A stretch of DNA of 64,000 nt from Bacteroidales bacterium (lineage in GTDB: Bacteria > Bacteroidota > Bacteroidia > Bacteroidales > 4484-276), in assembly GCA_035647615.1 (NCBI GenBank), contig DASRND010000001.1, positions 1-64,000 of the forward strand. Reading direction: 5' to 3'. The notes under the pieces are model-generated. The model had not been told where the DNA came from. It did not search any database and saw only the letters and a program-made list of their open reading frames with translations. A program made the position numbers and the translations under genes. The stretch's first letter is position 1, and each line of letters starts with the position of its first letter. Positions 27,665 to 35,305 of this stretch are shown here, one piece after another.

Positions 27665-29224
27665 GTGAATAATCAGGATAAATTGCAGCAGCTCATCGAC
27701 TTGCGCATAAAAGCACGAGAAGCCGGCGGAGAAAGACGTGTCGAAGCCCAGCATGCGAAAGGAAAATATACTGCACGCGAGCGCATCGAGATGCTCCTAG
27801 ACGAAGGCAGCTTCGAGGAATACGATATGTTTGTAACCCATCGTACCACCGACTTCGGCATGGCCGATAAGGTTTTTCTGTCCGATGGCGTCATCACCGG
27901 TCACGGTACCATTGACGGGCGCATCGTGTTTATTTTCTCACAGGACTTTACTGTATTTGGTGGCTCATTGTCAGAAACCTTTGCACAGAAAATCTGCAAG
28001 GTGATGGATCAGGCCATGAAAGTGGGAGCTCCCCTCATCGGCATCAACGACTCGGGTGGAGCCCGTATTCAGGAGGGCGTGCGCAGTCTGGCAGGTTATG
28101 CCGAAATCTTTCAGCGCAATATTATGGCTTCGGGAGTTATTCCACAGATTTCTGCCATCTTCGGCCCATGTGCCGGCGGAGCTGTTTATTCTCCGGCACT
28201 CACCGACTGCATCATCATGAGCGACAAAACCAGCTACATGTTTGTAACTGGTCCCAAAGTGGCCAAGACCGTTACCGGTGAAACCATTACCGAAGAAGAT
28301 TTGGGCGGCGCTACCGTGCATGCTACCAAATCAGGTGTGGCACATTTCAGAGCCGACGACGAAGAAGAGGGAATGATGCTGATACGCAAAACCCTGGAGT
28401 ATCTGCCGCAGAACAATCTGGAGGAACCTATCGTAACAGAGTGCCACGACCCGATAGATCGCAAAGATGACAAGCTTAACGATGTTATCCCCGACAGCGC
28501 TAACACGCCTTACGACGTCAAAGACATTATCTACACCATCGTTGACGACAGCGAATTTTTGGAGTTCCACCGTCATTTTGCTAAAAATATTGTGGTAGGC
28601 TTTGCCAAGTTCGACGGTCAGCCGGTGGGTATTGTAGCCAATCAGCCAAACTATCTGGCTGGTGTTCTGGATATCGATGCCTCGCGTAAAGCTGCACGTT
28701 TTGTCAGGCTATGCGACTCATTCAATGTTCCTATTATTACCCTGGTCGACGTTCCGGGATTTTTGCCGGGCAGCGGCCAGGAATATGGTGGTATCATCGT
28801 TCACGGTGCAAAGCTGATGTTTGCCTATGGCGAAGCCACCGTTCCAAAAATTACCATTACCCTTCGTAAATCTTATGGCGGCGCCCACGACGTAATGGGT
28901 AGCAAACAATTGCGCGCCGACATCAACTACGCCTGGCCTTCGGCAGAAATTGCCGTGATGGGTGCCGCGGGCGCTGTGGAGGTACTCGAAGGTCGCAAAA
29001 TCCGAGATATAAAAGACCCCGATGAGGCCGCAAAATATGCTGCTACAAAAGAGGATGAGTATCGCGAAAAATTTGCCAACCCATACGAAGCTGCCCGTTA
29101 TGGCTACATCGATGATGTGATTGAACCACGCAACACCCGGTTCCGCATCATCCGAGCATTACAGGTTTTGGCAAACAAAAAAGAAACGCTTCCTCCCAAA
29201 AAGCACAGCAATATCCCATTGTAA
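27665..29224 (+). CDS. mmdA: Methylmalonyl-CoA decarboxylase / propionyl-CoA carboxylase carboxyltransferase subunit
   Basis: A 519-residue carboxyltransferase. It moves the carboxyl group from (S)-methylmalonyl-CoA to the biotin carrier. It has the two crotonase-fold halves, with [23 protein letters not shown] and [13 protein letters not shown] in the first and [23 protein letters not shown] in the second; these bind acyl-CoA and biotin. The start is GTG at 27665; a leader of 58 bases separates it from mce. The associated Na+ pump subunits next door favour a decarboxylase rather than an ATP-driven carboxylase. Confidence 0.92.
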   Translation: MNNQDKLQQLIDLRIKAREAGGERRVEAQHAKGKYTARERIEMLLDEGSFEEYDMFVTHRTTDFGMADKVFLSDGVITGHGTIDGRIVFIFSQDFTVFGGSLSETFAQKICKVMDQAMKVGAPLIGINDSGGARIQEGVRSLAGYAEIFQRNIMASGVIPQISAIFGPCAGGAVYSPALTDCIIMSDKTSYMFVTGPKVAKTVTGETITEEDLGGATVHATKSGVAHFRADDEEEGMMLIRKTLEYLPQNNLEEPIVTECHDPIDRKDDKLNDVIPDSANTPYDVKDIIYTIVDDSEFLEFHRHFAKNIVVGFAKFDGQPVGIVANQPNYLAGVLDIDASRKAARFVRLCDSFNVPIITLVDVPGFLPGSGQEYGGIIVHGAKLMFAYGEATVPKITITLRKSYGGAHDVMGSKQLRADINYAWPSAEIAVMGAAGAVEVLEGRKIRDIKDPDEAAKYAATKEDEYREKFANPYEAARYGYIDDVIEPRNTRFRIIRALQVLANKKETLPPKKHSNIPL

Positions 29225-29248
29225 TTACCTATCAAAACCTTGATTACT

Positions 29249-29611
29249 ATGATAATTAATGCAGTCACAATAGATTTTTCAACCATCGATGCTTTCGCTG
29301 CTTCGGTAGCGATAGTAGGATATGTCATTGTGTTTTCGGTATTGGTGTTACTGTCTTTTGCCTATAAATTTATCCCGAAAATTATTGCGTTTGACGTTCG
29401 TCGCCGGATGAAAAAACAAGGTAATTGTGATGACTGCGAAATAGCCGATACCGAAGGCGACGTTACAGCAGCCATCACCCTGGCACTTTACATGAACATC
29501 AACGAGCTGCACGACGAAGAGAGCGATGTCATCACCATCCGCCGCGTAGCCAAACAATATTCGCCCTGGAGTTCGAAAATTTATGCTACCAATCCTTTTG
29601 TAAGAATATAA
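29249..29611 (+). CDS. OadG-like membrane subunit of the Na+-pumping decarboxylase
   Basis: A 120-residue small membrane subunit. One transmembrane helix (about residues 18-45, VAIVGYVIVFSVLVLLSFAY) is followed by a basic cytosolic turn (RRRMKK) and a soluble tail. This subunit holds the carboxyltransferase and beta subunit together. ATG at 29249 is used; an upstream in-frame TTG at 29240 would add three residues. The position between mmdA and the biotin carrier gene is diagnostic. Confidence 0.8.
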   Translation: MIINAVTIDFSTIDAFAASVAIVGYVIVFSVLVLLSFAYKFIPKIIAFDVRRRMKKQGNCDDCEIADTEGDVTAAITLALYMNINELHDEESDVITIRRVAKQYSPWSSKIYATNPFVRI

Positions 29612-29617
29612 TAAAAG

Positions 29618-30046
29618 ATGAAAAAATTTAAGTTTAAAATAAAAGGTCACGACTACAATGTCGAAATCCTGAAATTCGAAGAGGATCACGCACATGTTGA
29701 CGTAAATGGGACCACTTACGATGTGGAAGTGCAACGAACCTACAAACAGCCCAAAACACCTAAGCTGGTGCGTCAGGAAGTACAAGCCCGCCGGCAGGAT
29801 AGCAAAATTAAAAAGACCATTACAACGACCGCAGGTCACGTTGTGAAAATTCCGCTACCTGGCAACATCGTGCAGGTATTTGTGAAAAATGGCGACGCGG
29901 TAAAACTTGGTGATAAGCTGGTGATGTACGAAGCCATGAAAATGGAAAATATCGTTGCAGCCGAAAAAGACGGCATCATTCAAAATATATTAATACAACC
30001 GGGTGATACCGTGCTGCAGGATGCCAAGATTATGGAAATAGCTTAA
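29618..30046 (+). CDS. Biotin carboxyl carrier subunit of the decarboxylase
   Basis: A 142-residue biotin carrier. The biotinylation site is Lys108 in the motif EAMKMEN, within a barrel domain from about residue 65 (VKIPLPGNIVQVFVKNGDAV). The N-terminal 60 residues form the KKFKFKIKGHDYNVEI linker domain seen in these carriers. It shuttles the carboxyl group between the transferase and the membrane beta subunit. It begins six bases after the preceding stop. Confidence 0.92.
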   Translation: MKKFKFKIKGHDYNVEILKFEEDHAHVDVNGTTYDVEVQRTYKQPKTPKLVRQEVQARRQDSKIKKTITTTAGHVVKIPLPGNIVQVFVKNGDAVKLGDKLVMYEAMKMENIVAAEKDGIIQNILIQPGDTVLQDAKIMEIA

Positions 30047-30104
30047 TGATGAGTCATTACCGCTTATTTTCTAATTTATTAAAAGACAAAAATCAAGCAC
30101 AGCG

Positions 30105-31439
30105 ATGAAAAGACTTCTTACCATTTTTGGGGTTCTTGCAATTATTGCAACCATATCGATAGCATTTCCCAAAACTGCTTTTACTGATACGCAAACAGAT
30201 ACTACCGAACTTTCGCAACCGGCACCCGTAGTTATTGACAGCGGACACGATGGCCTTAACGCAGCTGTCGGCGGCGTAATGAACTTTTTAAAGTATACAG
30301 GTTTTGCCAACGTTACCCCCGGCCACTTGATTATGCTGGTGTTTGGGTTGTTTTTTATCTTCCTTGCCATCCGTCACAATTTCGAGCCACTGCTTTTGAT
30401 TCCTATTGGCACTGGTATTCTCATCGGAAACATTCCCTTTATGCTCAATGCCGGGCTGGAGATCGGCATTTATGAGTCGGGCAGCGTGTTGAATTATCTA
30501 TATTTTGGCGTTACCGCCGGTGTTTATCCGCCGCTGATCTTTCTGGGCATTGGTGCTATGACCGATTTTTCGTCGCTTATCTCCAATCCTAAGCTCATGC
30601 TTTTGGGAGCTGCTGCTCAGGTGGGTATTTTCGCTACATTTCTTGGCGCACTTATTCTGGGGTTTCATCCTTCCGAAGCGGGTGCTATCGGAATCATTGG
30701 TGGCGCCGACGGCCCGACGGCCATCTTCCTTTCATCCAAACTGGCAAATGGTATCAATATCCTTGAGAACGGTGAGGTTGTCAAAAACCTCATTGGTCCT
30801 ATCGCCATCGCAGCCTATTCGTACATGGCTTTGGTGCCGGTAATTCAGCCTCCGATTATGCGTTTGCTCACTTCCAAAAATGAACGGAGAATTAAGATGA
30901 AGTCGCCACGTGCCGTTTCCCAGCTCGAAAAAATACTTTTCCCGATCATCGGATTGCTGTTAACAACATTTATTTCGCCAAGTGCATTGCCATTGTTGGG
31001 AATGCTCTTCTTTGGCAACCTGCTCAAAGAAAGCGGTGTTACCAAGCGCCTGGCCGAAACCGCCCGCACATCGCTCATCGACATCGTTACCATTGTGCTT
31101 GGCATAACCGTTGGCGCTTCCACACAAGCCGATATTTTCCTCACACCTGAGTCCATCCTTATTTTTATACTAGGGGCTATTTCTTTTATGATAGCTACCG
31201 CCGGCGGAGTGCTGTTTGCTAAAGTGATGAACCTTTTCCTTAGCGACGAGAACAAGATCAACCCACTGATTGGTGCTGCCGGGGTTTCGGCTGTGCCCGC
31301 CAGTGCCCGTGTGGTTCAAATGGAAGGTCTAAAGGCCGATCCCAAAAATCACCTGCTGATGCACGCTATGGCTCCCAACGTTTCTGGCGTTATCGGTTCG
31401 GCAGTAGCTGCTGGTATCCTGCTCAGCTACCTTATGTAG
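30105..31439 (+). CDS. Na+-translocating decarboxylase beta subunit
   Basis: A 444-residue polytopic membrane protein with about ten or more helices. It decarboxylates carboxybiotin and exports Na+. The ion-coupling motif IIGGADGPTAIFLSSKLA is present, as is the second conserved region SVPASARV-like AVPASARVVQME. An unusual N-terminal extension of about 65 residues begins with a signal-like helix followed by a polar loop before the first conserved helix. The gene ends in a terminator, closing the operon. Confidence 0.93.
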   Translation: MKRLLTIFGVLAIIATISIAFPKTAFTDTQTDTTELSQPAPVVIDSGHDGLNAAVGGVMNFLKYTGFANVTPGHLIMLVFGLFFIFLAIRHNFEPLLLIPIGTGILIGNIPFMLNAGLEIGIYESGSVLNYLYFGVTAGVYPPLIFLGIGAMTDFSSLISNPKLMLLGAAAQVGIFATFLGALILGFHPSEAGAIGIIGGADGPTAIFLSSKLANGINILENGEVVKNLIGPIAIAAYSYMALVPVIQPPIMRLLTSKNERRIKMKSPRAVSQLEKILFPIIGLLLTTFISPSALPLLGMLFFGNLLKESGVTKRLAETARTSLIDIVTIVLGITVGASTQADIFLTPESILIFILGAISFMIATAGGVLFAKVMNLFLSDENKINPLIGAAGVSAVPASARVVQMEGLKADPKNHLLMHAMAPNVSGVIGSAVAAGILLSYLM

Positions 31440-31464
31440 AAATGTGTTTTCATTTTGATAGTTG

Positions 31465-31499
31465 AAAACCGGTTCGTGCTGCATGAACCGGTTTTTTTT
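31465..31499 (+). terminator. Rho-independent terminator of the decarboxylase operon
   Basis: AAAACCGGTTC pairs with GAACCGGTTTT (11-base stem), followed by T residues. Confidence 0.85.
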
Positions 31500-31637
31500 G
31501 TGATGATGCATGGGAATGATGGCCTCTTAATAGAGCCGAATTCACGAATAAATATGACCTACGGTGAATTCGTTCACCAAAAGTTATGACTTACGGTGAA
31601 TACCGAATTACCAATCCAAAATATTAATTTCCTCCTC

Positions 31638-32267
31638 TCACCCTTTCCTCCCAAAATCTGCGGGTATCTCGCCCCATTTTTCGGTGTTCCATTTCAGGAT
31701 GGGGATATCCACAGTATTGTTATTCAGCCAATTTTCGGCTCGCGTTATCAGTTCAAAAACCTCTGCGTTGCGCGAGGTAGGTTTCAGAAGGGTTTTTGTT
31801 TTTTTGTTGCGTACCCACGCCATGGCAGTGCGGGAATCGGAGTAAACAGGGATTTTCTGTTTTCTTTTATGAAGCATGGCCAGCACGTGCACCAGTGCCA
31901 GAAACTCGCCGATGTTGTTGGTGGCATCAGGGAAAGGCCCCTGATGGAAAATCTGTTTTTTGGTTGTGGTATGCACGCACTGATATTCCATTACGCCGGG
32001 GTTTCCGCTGCAAGCTGCATCTACCGAGAGGCTTTCCCACACGGGTCCGGCGCCCGATTCTTCGGCAGCAGGCGTATTCTTTTTGGTTTTCAAATAATTC
32101 CACATGTTGCCTGCAAAAGCACACTTCGCCTCCTCTTCGGTGTCGAAAGATTTGTAGAAGGCTTTTTCAAAACCTTCCACCTGCGCACGGCATTGCTCCC
32201 AGTTGTCGTAAATGCCGGGCGTTACACCTTTCCAAACCACATAATATTTCCTGCTTTTTTTGGCCAT
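31638..32267 (-). CDS. Ribonuclease HI with viroplasmin-like N-terminal domain
   Basis: A 209-residue protein. The N-terminal about 50 residues (YYVVWKGVTPGIYDNWEQC, FYKSFDTEEEAKCAF) are a caulimovirus viroplasmin/RNase H1 hybrid-binding domain. The C-terminal RNase H fold has the acidic residues: Asp in SVDAACSGNPG, Glu in NNIGEFLALVHVL, Asp in PVYSDSRTAMAW and a terminal Asp in EIPADFG. It removes RNA from RNA-DNA hybrids. This two-domain form is usual in Bacteroidota. Confidence 0.9.
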   Translation of the reverse strand: MAKKSRKYYVVWKGVTPGIYDNWEQCRAQVEGFEKAFYKSFDTEEEAKCAFAGNMWNYLKTKKNTPAAEESGAGPVWESLSVDAACSGNPGVMEYQCVHTTTKKQIFHQGPFPDATNNIGEFLALVHVLAMLHKRKQKIPVYSDSRTAMAWVRNKKTKTLLKPTSRNAEVFELITRAENWLNNNTVDIPILKWNTEKWGEIPADFGRKG

Positions 32268-32311
32268 ATTTCAAAAGAGTTAAATTTGCCACTTTTCAAT
32301 TATTTGCAAAG

Positions 32312-32707
32312 ATGAAGAAATTTATTTTTTACTTCCTTATTCTGGCAGGCATAGCTGTCGCGGCCTATGCTTTTGCAACTCATCCGTTAGCGGAGAGGAT
32401 GGACAAAGGCGAAAACTTTGAGCTATTGATGACCGGAATGCTCGCCCTGTTTTTGATGATAACCGGCGCTTACGGCTTGTATGCCGAGCATCTGTGGAAA
32501 CGATTCCGTGCACAGGGTAAGCACGAAAATCTTTGTGTGGAAGCCAATTATTATGTGCAGCGCAAAGGTTTTGTCGGCCGCGTGTTCCTGTTTCCTTTTA
32601 TAAAGATCAAATCTACCAACTCTTTCTTTATCGCAATCCTTGGAGCTTTGGCCTGGGTAATTATTCTTGCCATTCTGCTCAATGTAGTGGCTGGACTAAT
32701 GAAATAG
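32312..32707 (+). CDS. Two- to three-helix membrane protein, unknown function
   Basis: A 131-residue protein with a hydrophobic N-terminal helix (about 4-22), a second helix (about 40-62, LLMTGMLALFLMITGAYGLY) and a C-terminal helix (about 103-128). It has no recognised family and no catalytic motif. The start at 32312 is chosen because a Lys-rich start and an immediate membrane helix follow; a longer upstream frame overlaps the opposite-strand RNase H gene and is not credible. It lies upstream of the GldH-like gene on the same strand. Confidence 0.6.
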   Translation: MKKFIFYFLILAGIAVAAYAFATHPLAERMDKGENFELLMTGMLALFLMITGAYGLYAEHLWKRFRAQGKHENLCVEANYYVQRKGFVGRVFLFPFIKIKSTNSFFIAILGALAWVIILAILLNVVAGLMK

Positions 32708-32769
32708 ATTTATTAAATTTTTGTAATTAATACAACGATATTCTTGATAAGACGCTAATTTTTAATAAC

Positions 32770-33237
32770 ATGAAAAACCGTTTACTTTTCATTACTACCA
32801 TTCTCTTAACGACCGCTTTTTTTGCTTGTCGCAATGAGGTGAGACTTTCGGCCGCTAAGAATTTCGATGGTGCTGTGTGGGAGCGCTTTGATTATTTACA
32901 TTTCGATTTTCAAATCGATCAACCACAACGCGAATACAATGTACAGGCATTTGTGCGCTACAACGATGATTTTAAGGATGAAAAGCTACCGCTAAATGTA
33001 GTGATGGTATTGCCTTCGGGTGAAGAGCGCATCCGGGAATATGTGCTGACGTTGCGCGACGAAACGAAAAAACCATTTGGGATTTTGGGGGATGGCTATT
33101 ACGAGTTAACTAAGGTACTGCGTGATGGGCTTACCATTAATGAAGCCGGCAAAATGCACGTTGAGATCGAGAATCTGCGCAGCAAAGCTTACACGGAGGG
33201 CGTTGTAACTTTCGGGATTATTCTTGAGGCACAATAA
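32770..33237 (+). CDS. GldH-like gliding motility lipoprotein
   Basis: A 155-residue predicted lipoprotein (lipobox FFAC, Cys20). The body is compatible with GldH: a bulky WERFDYLHFDFQI segment, R/Y residues in the middle, LRDETKKPFGILGDGYYEL and a final VVTFGIIL strand. GldH belongs to the type IX secretion/gliding gene set of Bacteroidota; its exact function is uncertain. The match rests on overall length and pattern only, so it could be another small surface lipoprotein. Its 3' end overlaps the opposite-strand ribF gene by 20 bases. Confidence 0.5.
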   Translation: MKNRLLFITTILLTTAFFACRNEVRLSAAKNFDGAVWERFDYLHFDFQIDQPQREYNVQAFVRYNDDFKDEKLPLNVVMVLPSGEERIREYVLTLRDETKKPFGILGDGYYELTKVLRDGLTINEAGKMHVEIENLRSKAYTEGVVTFGIILEAQ

Positions 33238-34216
33238 CCGTATCATCGTCGGTGCCATTGTTTTCGCTGTCGTCGCCCAGAATTTTTTTCACCTTTATCC
33301 GGTCGATGATCAGGCGGCGTCGCAGTAGCTCAAGGTCGCGAAATTTCTTTTCGACACGTGTATGATCCAGAAAATATAGCGTCACCTTCTCGCCGTACAA
33401 ATCCTCATCAAAATCAAAAAGATGTGCCTCGATGGTGAGCTGATTTACCTTGAGCGTAGGCCGTATGCCGATGTTGCTCATGCCTTTGTATAGCTTGCCT
33501 TTCCATTCGAGCAGAACGGCATAAACTCCGTATTCGGGAATAATCTTGTCGGGTTCGTCAGGCTCGATATTGGCAGTAGGAAATCCGATCGTGCGCCCCA
33601 ACTGGTTTCCCATCACCACTGTGCCGGAGATGGAGTAGTTGTAGCCCAGAAATTTTGTAGCCGTTTTCATGTCGCCGCGCCGGATAGTCTCACGAATCTT
33701 TGTGCTGCTCACAGCGATCTCGTCGAGTTGTTGCATGGCTATTTGTTCTACTTTAAAGCCATATTTTTCTCCCATTTCAGTGGTGAATTGAAGATCGCCT
33801 TTGCGATCGTAGCCAAAATGATGGTCGTAGCCAATAATGACCTTGACAGGATGCAGCGGCTCCACCAAATATTTTTTAATAAAATCTTCAGAAGAGGTCC
33901 TGGCAAATTCTTTTGTAAACTCAATGCAAATCAGCACGTCGATGCCCAGTTTCTCAAAAAGCTTTATTTTCTCTTTACGTGAGATAATCAGACGCAGATT
34001 GTAGTCGGGCTGCAGCACTGTGCGTGGATGCGGAAAAAATGTGATGACCACACTCTTGCCGCCAATGGTGCTGGCCGAATGCACCAGCTCACCGATCACT
34101 TTCTGGTGTCCGATGTGCAGCCCGTCGAAGGTGCCGACGGTCACCACCGGTTTATGAATAGGTTCGATAGCTTGTATTCCGTGATAAACTTTCACTTTTT
34201 CTGTTTTGATAATCAT
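33218..34216 (-). CDS. ribF: Bifunctional riboflavin kinase / FAD synthetase
   Basis: A 332-residue enzyme. The N-terminal adenylyltransferase has TVGTFDGLHIGHQKVI (the HxGH nucleotide-binding motif) and SSTKIRETIRRGD. The C-terminal flavokinase domain has GRTIGFPTANIEPDEPD and PEYGVYAV, then YKGMSNIGIRPT. Together they convert riboflavin to FMN and FAD. The ATG at 34216 overlaps the asd stop codon by one base (TAATG), indicating translational coupling, so the longer upstream frame is rejected. Confidence 0.95.
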   Translation of the reverse strand: MIIKTEKVKVYHGIQAIEPIHKPVVTVGTFDGLHIGHQKVIGELVHSASTIGGKSVVITFFPHPRTVLQPDYNLRLIISRKEKIKLFEKLGIDVLICIEFTKEFARTSSEDFIKKYLVEPLHPVKVIIGYDHHFGYDRKGDLQFTTEMGEKYGFKVEQIAMQQLDEIAVSSTKIRETIRRGDMKTATKFLGYNYSISGTVVMGNQLGRTIGFPTANIEPDEPDKIIPEYGVYAVLLEWKGKLYKGMSNIGIRPTLKVNQLTIEAHLFDFDEDLYGEKVTLYFLDHTRVEKKFRDLELLRRRLIIDRIKVKKILGDDSENNGTDDDTVIVPQE

Positions 34217-35217
34217 TAAACATTTTTCACCAGCCCCTGCTCGATAAGCCATCCGGCTATCTGCACGGCATTGGTAGCAGCTCCTTTGCGCACATTGTCG
34301 CTCACCACCCATATGTTGAGGGTTTTAGGTTGCGAAAAGTCGCGGCGGATACGCCCGACGAAAACTTCATCTTTTCCTTCCGCCAGCAACGGCATAGGAT
34401 AAATGGCTTCCGCCGGATTGTCCTGAACTACCACGCCAGGCATCTGCTCCAGAATCCGGCGTACTTCCGCCAAATCAAAGTCATTAAAAAACTCCACATT
34501 AACAGCTTCCGAATGGCCACCCATCACCGGAACACGCACCACCGTGGCGGTGATTTGCATTTGGTCATCCTCCAAAATTTTGCGTGTTTCATCCACCAGC
34601 TTCTGTTCTTCAGTAGTATAACCGGACTCGTCGAAAGCGCCGCCATGTGGCAAAACATTGCGATGAATCGGATGTAGGTAAGCTTTTTCAGTGGTGTCGA
34701 TTTCTTTTTCTTCGTCGGTTAGTTGTTGCATACCTTTTAGACCCGAGCCGGTTACTGACTGATAGGTGGAAACAACCACTCGCCGGATGCGAAAGTGCGC
34801 ATGCAGCGGAGCCAGCGCCATCACCAGTTGAATGGTGGAACAGTTGGGATTGGCAATAATGCGGGTCTTTGGGTTGATGGTGTGCGCGTTTATTTCGGGA
34901 ACCACCAGCGGAACATCAGCGTGCATGCGCCAGGCCGAGGAGTTGTCGATGACAAAAGTACCCGCTTCCACAAATCTTTCAGCCCACGCTTTCGATACTT
35001 CGCCGCCGGCAGAAAACAGCGCGATATGAGGGCGCTGCGCCAGACACTGCTCCACGTTAAGCACTGTAAGCTGGTGGCCATCATAGGTAACCTGTCGACC
35101 CGCCGATCGCGGCGAGGCGGCGGCAATTATCGTATCAACAGCAATTTTGTGCTCCGGGAGTATCTCCAACATTTTTTGTCCTACGAGTCCTGTAGCGCCT
35201 ACAATAGCTATCTTCAT
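34216..35217 (-). CDS. asd: Aspartate-semialdehyde dehydrogenase
   Basis: A 333-residue NADP-dependent enzyme on the route to lysine, diaminopimelate, methionine and threonine. The nucleotide-binding motif is GATGLVGQKMLEIL. The catalytic Cys lies in ANPNCSTIQLVMAL, and the substrate-binding GGHSEAVNVEF follows. Length is normal. It is followed by ribF in an overlapping arrangement. Confidence 0.96.
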   Translation of the reverse strand: MKIAIVGATGLVGQKMLEILPEHKIAVDTIIAAASPRSAGRQVTYDGHQLTVLNVEQCLAQRPHIALFSAGGEVSKAWAERFVEAGTFVIDNSSAWRMHADVPLVVPEINAHTINPKTRIIANPNCSTIQLVMALAPLHAHFRIRRVVVSTYQSVTGSGLKGMQQLTDEEKEIDTTEKAYLHPIHRNVLPHGGAFDESGYTTEEQKLVDETRKILEDDQMQITATVVRVPVMGGHSEAVNVEFFNDFDLAEVRRILEQMPGVVVQDNPAEAIYPMPLLAEGKDEVFVGRIRRDFSQPKTLNIWVVSDNVRKGAATNAVQIAGWLIEQGLVKNV

Positions 35218-35305
35218 GATGCTTTAGCAATTTTGTTTTTTTAATGAAGTGAGGCAAAATTAATATATTTACCCTTTCTTTTTGGAGCACAAAAAAATCG
35301 TGATC

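Noticed and set aside
31553..31601. Short repeated TATGAC.TACGGTGAAT motif between the decarboxylase operon and RNase H
   Set aside because: Only two short copies with no link to a promoter or known element.
31796..32311. Upstream extension of the 32312 membrane protein
   Set aside because: It overlaps the opposite-strand RNase H gene over its whole length and lacks plausible content.
34217..34312. Longer start for ribF
   Set aside because: The extension lies inside asd; the ATG overlapping the asd stop is the natural start.
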